Part shown: positions 1 through 10,683 of the stretch, piece by piece
Layout of the letters: every line of letters begins with the position of its first letter
Numbering within the stretch: position 1 is the stretch's first letter
DNA from: Pristionchus mayeri
Taxonomy: Eukaryota > Nematoda > Chromadorea > Rhabditida > Neodiplogasteridae
Direction of reading: 5' to 3'
Length of the DNA stretch: 64,000 bases
Assembly (NCBI GenBank): GCA_036245805.1
Contig: BTRK01000001.1
Coordinates: forward strand, 496,001 to 560,000
Program-made: the position numbers and the translations under genes
Notes under the pieces: model-generated
The model's database searches: none
Seen by the model: the letters and a program-made list of their open reading frames with translations, nothing else
Told to the model about the DNA's origin: nothing

Positions 1-1745
1 AACTGCGTCGTCAGAATTTTGATATCTATCGTCATCTTCGAGATTCAGAAGGCCAAACTTGGTACTATTACTTTTCGACAGTCAAATCGGGACCACTTAA
101 ATGGTCATAACTTCGTTCAAAATTGAGATAGGACGTCGTTCATCTTTTCAAAAGAAAGCTACCATCCTGGTCATCATTCCTGCTCTTCGTGCTGGTGCGG
201 GGCGGTCGGGTGCACCAAAAATTGCGTATCTCTGGAAATCGGAAAAAACGTATTGGGTTATCATGCTTAAGTTGTAGTACATATACATGTCTAACTTTTC
301 GCCAAAAATTAGCAAAATCGGAGTATAAACAAAAAAAAGGGACGCACTTTTGTGCGGCGACCCCAAAATTTGTTCCGGACAAGAGTATTACCGTATCTTC
401 AATTGCCCTCATTTGGGCTCAAAATCGTTCAAAATCTTTTAAAACAACATTACAAATTGTTTCCACTCATGCTATAGCACTTTCATTGGGCATAAATGGT
501 CACCTGACCGAAAATTTGAAATTCGATATTTTGGCCCCGGTCAACTTGCGGCAAGGGTCCAAACGCACTATATGGGTTTGAAATTATGTAAATACATCCC
601 TCGAAACAGCTCAGAAGAAATGGGAGCCTGAAAATGTGAAATTTCGACTCAGGGATCCAAGGAAAGATGTAATACAGTATATCAAGAAGAAAAGGAGATA
701 GAGACCTGAACTATAGCTCACAATGTAGAGAATGAAAAACTAAACATTTCATCTGTTGAAAGTGAGTCTCTCTCTTGTCGTTCAAGCGTTCTACAGAGCC
801 TAGAAATTTGCTAACAACGACTGGAAACGCGCCCCTGGGAGCGCTAAATAGAGGGGAGGGAGAGCGCCAGACGGTTAGAGCACGAGCTCTCGGGGGTATT
901 ATCGCATGTTTCTGGCCAACTTCTAGGCTCTGTAGAACGCTTGAACGACAAGATAGAGACTCACTTTCAACAGCTGAAATGTTTAGTTTTTCATTCTCTA
1001 CACTTTGAGCTATAGTTCAGGTCTCTATCTCCTTTTCTTCTTGATATACTGTATTACATCTTTCCTTGGATCCCTGAGTCGAAATTTCACATTTTCAGGC
1101 TCCCATTTCTTCTGAGCTGTTTCGAGGGATGTATTTACATCATTTCAAACCCATATAGTGCGTTTGGACCCTTGCCGCAAGTTGATCGGGGCCAAAATAT
1201 CGAATTCAAATTTTCGGTCAGGTGACCATTTATGACCAATGAAAGTGCTATAGCATGAGTGGAAACAATTTGTAATGTTGTTTTAAAAGATTTTGAACGA
1301 TTTTGAGCCCAAATGAGGGCAATTGAAGATACGGTAATACTCTTGTCCGGAACAAATTTTGGGGTCGCCGCACAAAAGTGCGTCCCTTTTTTTTGTTTAT
1401 ACTCCGATTTTGCTAATTTTTGGCGAAAAGTTAGACATGTATATGTACTACAACTTAAGCATGATAACCCAATACTTTTTCCGATTTCCAGAGATACGCA
1501 ATTTTTGGTGCACCCGACCGCCCCGCACCAGCACGAAGAGCAGGAATGATGACTTCAACATAGAATTGTAGAGCAGCATGGTAGCTTTCTTTTGAAAAAA
1601 AGAACGACGTTCTATCTCAATTTTGAACGAAGTTATGACCATTTAAGTGGTCCCGATTTGACTGTCGAAAAGTAATAGTACCAAGTTTGGCCTTCTGAAT
1701 CTCGAAGATGACGATATATATCAAAATTCTGACGACGCAGTTTTA
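1..1745. repeat. Giant imperfect palindrome (foldback element A)
   Basis: Positions 1-805 reappear as reverse complement at about 921-1745, leaving a loop of roughly 115 bases (806-920). The arms look nearly identical apart from point changes and an extra two dozen bases in the right arm near 1555-1580. The left arm is still matching at base 1, so the left end lies at or just outside the window edge. Open frames in one arm are mirrored in the other and have no recognisable product, so I read them as chance. A single-stranded copy would fold into a hairpin of about 800 bp. It could be a foldback or MITE-type element or a local inverted duplication; no transposase is encoded. Confidence 0.9.
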
Positions 1746-1891
1746 AAGAGCGTCATTCTTGTGCGTACAACCAAAATTACAGCCGGATCGAACAAACTTG
1801 AATCCTACCGCCGCTGCCCCCCCCCCCCTCAAATGGTCGATTCTCTCGCGATTCGCCTCATATTACAATAGTGCAACAAAATCAAGATCTA

Positions 1892-2789
1892 TTAGGTTGG
1901 TTCAAAAGTTTCTGACTATTTTCATGTTCCGGCATTTTTACCTACCCAGTCCATCTCAGTCACCCAATCAACTAATGGTTATTCGTAGTTGATTAAGGCT
2001 TGTGAACACTTTTTACGCGATACAATATCGGGCCAATTCGATCACCAAGGATGACACTATTCGCAGTCAAACTCTAAATTGTTCTTTATTTTCAATATTA
2101 TTCATTTGATTGTAACTCCAAGGACAAATGAGATTGAGACAAACACGAAGCATTATTGAGAAGCCTATTATACAGGCATATAATTTTACTCTTCAGAAAT
2201 TCTGGTCCCCTGAATTCCCGTTTAACATTTTGGCCAAATCAGTAAACTACGCGAATTTGAGAATGCTTGTTTTATATTTTCTGGCACTGTACTCGTACAT
2301 ATCGATCTTGAGAGCTCAATAGTGGTTCATTATTTTCTACCTTCCTATCTACGAACACAGTTCTATTTAGGATTAGATTCATCAATAAATAAGTAATTAG
2401 GATATTTCGGAACCGCGATTTAGAAATTTAAACATCTAAATCAGCACTTTTTGTTGTTTATATTTTCTCACTCGCAATGAAGACCCGACTTTTTACGTTT
2501 ATCCGAACAAGCAACTCTTGCCCTACTACATATATGTTGGGCAAATTAAGGAGGTCTCAAATATCTGAGAAGTTGAGCCCAACCAAAAACACCGAAAAAA
2601 CACCATTTTCGGCAGTTTCGATATGAAAATAATGTTCTCACGTTCAATAATCGATAAATCCAATGTTAATGTTTTCCGGTACTCCACCACTACTGACGTC
2701 ACTAAAACTATAGAGGAATTGCAGGCAATCGAAATAGGCTAGGAGAAATTATGAAAAATAAATAGTCAGAAACTTTTGAACCAACCTAA
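1892..2789. mobile_element. Non-autonomous mariner-type element (898-bp MITE)
   Basis: Perfect terminal inverted repeats of 30 bp begin TTAGGTTGGTTCAAAAGTTT and the element is flanked by TA on both sides (1890-1891 and 2790-2791), the Tc1/mariner target duplication. The first bases resemble the termini of irritans/Hsmar1-type mariners. No transposase fragment is visible inside, so it depends on an enzyme supplied elsewhere. Its ends do not match those of the two coding mariners in this window, so a different mariner family must have mobilised it. Confidence 0.9.
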
Positions 2790-2791
2790 TA

Positions 2792-3494
2792 CATTAAGAG
2801 GCCGGATCGGGGAACAGTTACCACTGCCCGGACATTCCGTCAAGATTTCCGATTCAGGCCTTGGTACTACTAGGACCTAGAGTGCTTAGTGTCTTTGTTT
2901 GAAATTTAACAGCGGTACCCTCTATCTTGCGCAAACTGGAGCGCGAGGTGCGGGTACAGTTAAAAATGATGAAAATCCATATTTTCTCAGCCGAACAAGG
3001 TGGACTCAAAATTCCTTTTGCATTATGTTAGTGTAGCCCACAGCGCTCTGGGACACCATTGAAATCGAATTTACGTGGATTCTTAAAAATATATTTTTAT
3101 CTAATTTTTCACATTTTTCGAGTTTGTTATACCGTGCTTTCATTTGGGACGCTAATTTCATGTGCCACTTTGTAATACAATCACGTCAACATACATTCAA
3201 GCTGTAACATTGGAAATCCGAACAACCTTAAGACGTGAAAAATCGTTCAGAATCTCGCAAAGTCGTCATCGACAAACGTATTTTACAAATTTTCAGCTTT
3301 CTTGTGCCAAGTAGGCACACAAATTAATCGGAATATGACATTTCATCAAAGAATATGTACGTCTACGATGAAATAACCAAAGATTCAAAAAGTCTGGAAA
3401 ATCGATTTTTCAAACCTCTAAATTTTCCATATTTGAACACACTTATCTCCGCATTTACAAAAGGCTGAGTTGAACTACCTGATAATTATTCCGA
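2792..3494. other. Intergenic stretch, nothing recognised
   Basis: About 700 bases of moderately AT-rich sequence. I see no convincing coding frame, RNA gene or terminal repeats. It ends where mariner homology begins. Confidence 0.5.
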
Positions 3495-4312
3495 CCCTCG
3501 ATCAGTCTCTTGTCCTCAGCACTCTGAATAGGAAGCCCAAAGCCAGTGTGCGCGATTTGAGGAGAGAGACTGGCACTCCTAAATCGACGGTGTCCGATAT
3601 CCTCCATCGAGTGGGAAAGAAGCCCAAGTTCCCACAAGTGGTTCCCCATGATCTCTCTCCGGCACAGCTGAAAAACCGTGTCGAGATCTGTCATGAATTG
3701 CTCCATCGCAGATCAAATCTTGGATGGGTCAATTTAATTGTCGCCACAGATGAGAAGTGGATCGCCTACGATAACCCTGAGAGGAAACTACAATGGGTCG
3801 ATGCGGATAAGAAGCCCAAGCCAATCCCGAAGAAGGAAGAGCATGGAAAGAAGGAACTCCTCTGCTTTTTCTTCTCCGTGCTCGGTCCGATCTACTGGGA
3901 GATCCTGTCCCCTGGCACAAACATCACTGCCGACCTCTTCTCCAACCAACTGCAAGAAGTCGCCCACAGAACCCCTCCCAGTCTTGTGAGCGAAGGCAAA
4001 ATCCTTCTTCTGATGGACAATGCTCGCCCTCATCGCGCGAAATTGACTCAGAAGAAAATGGACGAGCTGGATATCGAGAGGATTCCCCACCCACCGTATT
4101 CACCGGACCTCTCTCCTTGTGACTTCCACTATTTCCGCTCTCTCTCTGACTTCTGCAAGGGGAAGAAGTTCAAAGATCGAGATCAAGTTGTGAGGGTTTT
4201 CGTGTAATGGATGATCTCGAGGACTCCCGATTTCTGGGAGAGAGGAATCGCTACTCTGCCCGATCGCTGGAAGGAAGTGAGGGGAAACATGGGAGCATAC
4301 ATTGATCACTGA
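3495..4312 (+). pseudogene. Mariner transposase pseudogene (DD34D, truncated, one stop)
   Basis: The frame gives the C-terminal three quarters of a mariner transposase. It shows part of the helix-turn-helix region, the first catalytic Asp in ATDEKW, the second in LMDNARPH and the third in PYSPDLSPCD, with 34 residues between the second and third. About four in five residues match the intact copy at 52399-53415. The N-terminus is gone. An in-frame TAA near 4206-4208 stands where the intact copy has an Asn codon, after which the same frame continues to the natural stop at 4312. Loss of the 5' end plus this nonsense codon makes it inactive. Confidence 0.93.
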
Positions 4313-4375
4313 GAATCGTAAAGTATTGAATAAAAAATAAAAACAAAAAATGAACGAACTTTCCGGACACCCTAA
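3495..4375 (+). mobile_element. 5'-truncated mariner element
   Basis: Similarity to the intact mariner at 52238-53479 starts abruptly at about 3495, inside the transposase coding region, and runs to a right terminus reading ACTTTCCGGACACCCTAA. That terminus is followed by TA (4376-4377) as expected. The left terminal repeat, the promoter region and the first quarter of the transposase are absent. The right terminus differs slightly from the intact copy, in line with age. Confidence 0.92.
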
Positions 4376-4377
4376 TA

Positions 4378-4943
4378 ATAACAATAATTCCATTCCATCT
4401 TTCCACTCTGCGGTTTAGTGCGTGTGCAGTTGACAGCAATTTCACTCGTACATCGCTCGCAGCAGGTGAGAACGGCTCCACTCAAGGTGATGCGCTTGTG
4501 ATATCGGAATAAAGGTGGAGCGATAATTGACGCAAACTGACGAGTAAGAGTGACGTGAGTGACGAGTCAACTCTTCACATGGACTCCGAAAGGCCTCAAT
4601 AAGGAGAAGGAGATGGAGAAGAGATAGGGGACTTTCCTTGCTCTGTGCCAGGCCTCACCCCCTTATGGGGCGGGAGGGGCGGAGCCAGAAGCCCCTTCCT
4701 ACATCCATCCCATAAAAATGGATGAAGTTTGGCACCCTCCAAAAGTGTGCCCAGAAGTTCCCTCATCTGACAGCTTAGGCGAGTGCGCGATTTAGGGAGA
4801 GGTGAGGGTGATAAAAGGCTGGCTAGAGATAGAGCGAGGGAGGGGAGAGGCCGGGCCTGGCACGGAAGTAGGAAAGTGCCGGAGATTGACATGACGAGAT
4901 AGGCCCGATTGTATTTTTTTCCTGAATGTAACTGTTGTTCTCA
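4378..4943. other. GC-richer intergenic stretch
   Basis: Contains purine-rich runs near 4600-4625 and 4780-4860 and a segment with short GC-rich inverted words around 4650-4700. Open frames here are short and low-complexity. Nothing functional recognised. Confidence 0.4.
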
Positions 4944-4944
4944 T

Positions 4945-5209
4945 TTTTTTTTGGAGCCACTTCAAGCGATTTTACAGTCGTCGATAGACGATTACGCTAG
5001 GTGGTGTAGTGCGGTGAGGCCGACTACTGTTTGGACTACGTATCCCTGCTGTCCAAGGTGCTTCTAGGGAACGATACATTTCGCGACCTGGGTCACTGCC
5101 AATTTACCGACCCCGGAGGGATAGAGGGCTTGGTCTGCCTCCGCGGGGGATCGAACTCAGGTCCCTTGTATAGCGAGTGGCGCCTCACACCACTGCGCCA
5201 CCACGCCTC
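4945..5209 (-). mobile_element. tRNA-derived SINE with target-site duplications
   Basis: Read on the minus strand, the element opens with a tRNA-like head. It has a Pol III box A (TGGCGCAGTGG, complement of 5190-5200) and a box B (GAGTTCGATCC, complement of 5148-5158). It continues about 190 bases and ends in a short poly(A) (the T run at 4945-4952). The 10-bp sequence TTGTTCTCAT flanks it exactly on both sides (4935-4944 and 5210-5219), which is the target duplication expected of LINE-mediated retroposition. The head does not fold into a full cloverleaf, so this is a SINE and not a working tRNA gene. The source tRNA cannot be named safely. Confidence 0.88.
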
Positions 5210-5219
5210 TTGTTCTCAT

Positions 5220-6323
5220 AATGTGTTTTTTTTTAATTTTTATGGATGATAACTAAATTCAATTTGCAACTAGGTTTCACGACGGCATTTTTTCATGGGA
5301 AAGTGTAATCGTTGCTCGAGTGATCAGATATTTGTTAACAATATCGTAATTATCAAGGTTATTACTTTTCCCTGACAGATTGGGGGGGGGGTGATAAATC
5401 TCTCGATGACATGTGCTGTCTCTCACCGTATTTCCAATTTATTTTACCGAACTCAACGGTCGTGATTCGCTCTCCAGCTGCACCTGCTGGAATAGTTGTG
5501 AGGGAGGGAGTGGCCACAACAATCGTCTTACGATACATCGAAGTTGCGTGTATGCATCATCGTAAAGGATCTCTGAGAATACTGCAATGTTTTGGTTAAT
5601 GTTTTCGTTATATAGCGAGTCCAAAAAAATGCACCACTCCGTCACGCATGCACAACTCCACCAATTACTGTTCCACGGAGCAGATGATGATGAGAATCAA
5701 ATACATGCCTATGAAAACATTACATGCAGTATTCTCCCAATGCGAACATACTGGAAAGATATTCTGTTCAAAATTAGAATAGCTTATTATTATTTATTAC
5801 CGTCTATTTAGTATGGCGATTCCCTTTTTCTCAATGGAGATGATATCGAACCAGTCCTTGATAGCATTATCTCTCACCTTTTCGCAAACCTTCATCCGAT
5901 GGGCTGGTACTTCATCATCTCGAGTTGCAGCTGGAATAAATGATCACAGAGAGTTATCATCTGGAAATCGTGAACATTCGATCAAGAAAAGGTCGTGGAT
6001 AGTTGGAAGTAAATATAGATAGATTAATATGACCGGGAATGTGAATTCATGCTTGGTTTTACACTAGTTTTGATTTCTTTATTTGAACAACATTCGTCAA
6101 ATTGACTTACCTTTCCCGTATTGTTTTAGTATAATGAGTGGAACACAAATGCGACCACGTGATTTGCCTTTGATTTATCGAATATAAATAATTTGACTGA
6201 AATGATGTCCACTTCATAAGAAAAAATGTGAAAATTTTCCACTAATTATTCGCTTCTTTCTACCACACTCACTGGACGTTTCCCTTCCTCCCTGAGTGTT
6301 CTTGCTGTACAAATGGTTTCGGA
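5220..6323. other. Intergenic stretch, nothing recognised
   Basis: AT-rich sequence with a G9 run near 5383-5391. Several short frames are open, but none shows a family motif, splice-consistent neighbours or a duplicated copy to support coding. Confidence 0.4.
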
Positions 6324-6330
6324 CGCAACT

Positions 6331-6845
6331 GGTAGTACCCCATTTTTTAAATTTAATTTGGGAAATTTCGTTTAAGAAATTTAATTTTCAGAAAAATATA
6401 TTTAAGAAAAAAAATTTCAGAAAATCAAATTGAGAATTTTTTTTTAAAAACCAGTTTGAGAAATTTTTTTTGAGAAAGTCGTTTTTCAGAAATTTTTAGC
6501 CGTAAATTGCTGTTTACTGTAGCCGGGAAATAGAACTGCACATAAAAACATAAAATTTGCATTATTTTAATTTTTTATAATCTAAAAGAATGGGCACGAC
6601 AATGAAAAGCATAATGTGAACAAGAAAAAATATTAGAAATTATAATTTAAAAATAAATAACCAAAGTGAAGGTGGCGAATATTCCGCGATTACGGTAGCT
6701 TACGAAACAAAATTTCTGAAAATGGATTTCTGAAAAATGAATTTACGAAATAATGTTTTACAGTCTTTTCTTTCTGAATTTTTTCCTGAACTTTTTTTCC
6801 TGAATTTTTTTTTCTGAAAATAAATTTACAACTCGGGGTACTACC
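6331..6845. mobile_element. AT-rich inverted-repeat MITE
   Basis: The ends read GGTAGTACCCC (6331-6341) and GGGGTACTACC (6835-6845), inverted. The interior is an A/T-rich series of degenerate repeats built on runs such as GAAATTT and TTTCTGAAAA, which largely mirror each other. A 7-bp CGCAACT lies next to the left end (6324-6330) and one base beyond the right end (6847-6853), a plausible target duplication. There is no coding capacity. Confidence 0.65.
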
Positions 6846-6853
6846 GCGCAACT

Positions 6854-9024
6854 TTAAAATACACTACTGCAACTGTTATTCGAGGACCAACAGTAAAGAC
6901 AACATTGCCTTCACAAACAATCAATTCGAATTAACATTTTGAAAAAAAATCAGTTTTCACACCCATTCCCGCTCTTTGGTTCGCTGATAGTTATTTTGTG
7001 AATAGTGACACAAGAATAACTCGACGAAGGTTAATTCCAACGATAGTATTTTCACGGTGAAACGCGAATCACAATGCGTATTCAACCTCTCAATCCTCTC
7101 AATCTCTTTCATAAGATGTGAATCATACTGGCATTACTAATTATGTATTACCTTGAGCATATGATTTTTTGCTCTGCTGCATATACAGCTGCTGTTGGTA
7201 AGAATACTGCACGAACGAAGGAGGATTACACAAATCTGTAATGAATACAGATACACAATATCCGGCACGGAAAAGAGAGGCGCTGAGCACTTGACTTAAC
7301 CATGTTTTTGATGAAATAAATCGTCCTTAATAAAATGCTATCAGAAATCAGAACCGGTTAAAACAAAACATTAGACTATTATGACACAGAAACCATTCAT
7401 CCATTTTTGCGCTGCAATAACCTAAGTGACCTAAGGGTGTCGAAAAACGGAAGCGTACTTGTTCCTATAAAAACACAACCTGATTTATTGTTAGTAAAAC
7501 GAAGATCAGAGTAGGCGCCGAAGTCGAAATAGAGCACATTTGGGCACTGGAATAAAAAATAGTGGGGAGGAATGTGTAGATACAGTATGCCCGCTGTCGG
7601 ATCGATATCCACCTCCGCTAATTGAATATTTCTCAGATTAAATTTTTTTGAGAAAGACATTCAAAAACGATCAGAAACTAGCATTTTCAACAGATGTATG
7701 TACATCATGAAACCCCAGTTCGATACGTGTGCAAAATTAAACCAATTTACGCAACGACCAATCTTGAGTTCTTCGTGGAGCCAATGTCTCCTTCTCTACC
7801 TACATTACTTCCACCATACTAACCAGACGTCGATTGCTTCGTGCAGTCAGCTGCTACAGCGATCGTTAATGAAGGCCGCCATTACAGACTGTAGTAGTGC
7901 CTTTTTAAAAAATATTTATTTTCAAAAGTTCTCTAAATTGTAATTTTACTTTAAAAGTGTAAGGAATGGAAAAATTAGACGTTTAGAAGAAAATATATTT
8001 TGAAAAAATATATATATTTTTTTTCCAACTTTTTCGGATCGCCCGAGGCCTCATGAGCCTTTTTCAACGTTATAAGCAGGCTCTCACCAGTCGTGGACAA
8101 CATTTATCCTTATCACACAACCCCGCAAACCACGTAGCGACCGAAAGTCGCTAGTTTGAACAGAATAGACGCAAAGGGACTGTGAGGAAGGAAGATATAT
8201 TAGGGATGGTTTCGCAATAAATGTACCCTTCATTCTCCGCTTTGTTTCTGTACATTTGTGTTTTAATGTCCGCTGTTGGAAGCTACAAATAGGTGCCAGT
8301 AGTATGTAAATATTGATTTTAGTAGACATTCTTACATCTTCGAATGAATGGAATATTGTCTACATCTCGTGCCTAATATTATACCTTGGCAAAACACGAA
8401 TCACTAAAATGATTAGTTATTACCTTCAACAATATTTTGAAAAATATTCGAAACAATTATCTACATCCTCATTTCAACCTAGCTTGCAGTTCTTACCTTG
8501 AGTAGAGGTTATCGTCTCATTGATGCATCTGCAGCAACTGCGAATTCTGCTCAAATGTGGCAGACTGCTGCAGCTTGATATGCAGTGATTGGGCCACAAT
8601 ATACCAAATTTGATGCTTGTGAATCAGAAGCAACAGTTATGGGGCCGGATCAAAACTCATTAGTAGTCGGTAGATTGTTGCGAAAATAATGAAAAAAATA
8701 GTGGAGATGATATGTGCACGATGTATACATTATTTGATGCATGCTATTACCTGACATTTTACTATGATACAATTTCCTTAATCAATCAGTGTTCTTTCCC
8801 TCGCATCTACTTTCTCTCCTCACTCTTCCACTTAAAGAATTAGTGACAGCAAAGTTGAACAAAGCTGTGTTAAACCTCAAAATGGGAATTCGACGCAACG
8901 TCGTCTGGAGCCAACGGAAGCTCAACGTGCAAAATGAGTGCGCTTATCGTCTCGAGCGCCATTGAGAACCCCAAATTGGAAAATCGGGTTTTTTTGCTGT
9001 GCCGGGCTCCGATCGATTCTTCGG
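6854..9024. other. Long intergenic stretch, nothing recognised
   Basis: Roughly 2.2 kb of AT-rich sequence. Frames at 7397-7660 (minus), 7698-7943 (plus) and 8084-8329 (minus) are open for 60-90 codons. They lack recognisable domains, and I see no consistent exon structure joining them. Confidence 0.4.
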
Positions 9025-9455
9025 CAAACGCACTCATATGAAGCCGTTCGCCTAAGAATCGATCAATGTCATGATGGGTCTGGAACAACAATTTTTTGAA
9101 AACTTGTAGAATGAGGTTCTCAATGTAATTCACGTTTTCAGCTTTGACCTTATATTCGAGAACAAAATTTTCATGATATTTGCATAAATCAAAATTTCCA
9201 TATTCAAGGTCGATGGGGTCACAGGTATCTTATTGTTCCTCTGTACAAATTTGACGATGATTCTTCAACCGGTATCTGAGTTATGAATAATAATGTAGGT
9301 GCAGCCTACATGCAGCCTGGCTCAACCGGTTGAGTTGGAGCAAAATGAAGTAGACCATGATGATCGGCACCCTTGAGAACCTCATTCCACAAGTTTTCAA
9401 AAAAATGCTGTGCCAGACCTTGATCGATTCTTAGGCGAACGGCTTCATATTCAAT
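9025..9455. repeat. Short-armed palindrome (foldback element C)
   Basis: Bases at about 9031-9120 match, inverted, bases at about 9372-9451. The shared words include AAGCCGTTCGCCTAAGAATC and its reverse complement. The spacer is about 250 bases. Related sequence recurs at about 43120-43585, where it is split by a TTAA MITE, and a short fragment recurs at 10223-10252 inside the tandem array. So this is a dispersed family. No coding content. Confidence 0.75.
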
Positions 9456-9512
9456 CTACTCTCTAGGTATCATCCGTTACTCGGCGGCAAACTGCTGCAC
9501 GAGTAGTGATCG

Positions 9513-10681
9513 TCTTAGCTATTAGCAACTGCTATTAGCAACTGCTATTAGCAACTGCTATTAGCATCTGCTATTTGCAACTGCTATTAGCAACTGCTAT
9601 TAGCAACTGCTATTAGCATCTGCTATTAGCTATTAGCAACTGCTATTAGCAACTGCTATTAGCAACTGCTATTAGCATCTGCTATTACCAACTGCTATTA
9701 GCAACTGCTATTAGCAACTGCTATTAGCAACTGCTATTAGCATCTGCTATTAGCAACTGCTATTAGCAACTGCTATTAGCAACTGCCCTCCTTCCCTCCC
9801 TCCTTGCCTCCTTCCCTCCCTCCTTCCCTCCCTCCTTCCCTCCCTCCCTCCCTCCTTCCCTCCCTCCCTCCTTCCCTCCCTCCTTCCCTCCCTCCTTCCC
9901 TCCCTCCTTCCCTCTGTTAATAGCGTCTGCTAATAGCATCTACTAATAGCAACAGCTAATAGCAACTGCTATTAGCATCTGCTATTAGCAACTGCTATTA
10001 GCAACTGCTATTAGCAACTGCTATTAGCATCTGCTATTTGCAACTGCTATTAGCAACTGCTATTAGCAACTGCTATTAGCAACTGCTATTAGCAACTGCT
10101 ATTAGCATCTGCTATTAGCAACTGCTATTAGCAACTGCTATTAGCAACTGCTATTAGCAACTGCTATTAGCAACTGCCCTCCTTCCCTCCCTCCTTGCCT
10201 CCTTCCCTCCCTCCCTCCCTCCACAAGTTTTCTAAAAATTGATCAATATCTGACCGGAATCGCCAGAACAGAGCGTCTGCTAATATCATCTGCTAATAGC
10301 ATCTACTAATAGCATCAGCTAATAGCAACTGCTATTAGCAACTGCTATTAGCAACTGCTATTAGCAACTGCTATTAGCATCTGCTATTAGCAACTGCTAT
10401 TAGCAACTGCCCTCCTTCCCTCCCTCCTTCCCTCCCTCCTTCCCTCCCTCCCTCCTTCCCTCCCTCCCTCCTTCCCTCCATCCTTCCCTCCCTCCTTCCC
10501 TCCCTCCCTCCCTCCTTCCCTCCCTCCTTCCCTCCCTCCTTCCCTTCCTCCTTCCCTCCCTCCTTCCCTCCCTCCTTCCCTCCCTCCTTCCCTCCCTCCT
10601 TCCCTCCCTCCTTCCCTCCCTCCTTCCCTCCCTCCTTCCCTCCCTCCTTCCCTCCCTCCCTCCTTCCCTCCCTCCTTCCCT
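9513..10681. repeat. Composite tandem array: 13-bp minisatellite alternating with CCCTCCTTCC tracts
   Basis: Three cycles of the same composite are visible. Each has a block of the 13-mer GCTATTAGCAACT and its one-base variants (9513-9785, 9916-10176, 10275-10408), then a homopyrimidine block of CCTCCTTCC-type units (9786-9914, 10177-10222, 10409-10681). The last block runs directly into the RNase H region of the minus-strand Gypsy pol. Read on that strand it is purine-only and encodes Lys-Glu-Gly-Gly repeats that extend the pol frame artificially. Polypurine/polypyrimidine mirror tracts of this length can form triplex DNA, so local assembly errors are possible. Confidence 0.95.
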
Positions 10682-10683
10682 CG

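Noticed and set aside
140..1642. Open frames of 60-130 codons in element A
   Set aside because: They mirror each other across the palindrome and have no domain or splice support.
9513..10176. Possible CRISPR-like array
   Set aside because: The 13-mer repeats are contiguous with no unique spacers, and the genome is eukaryotic.
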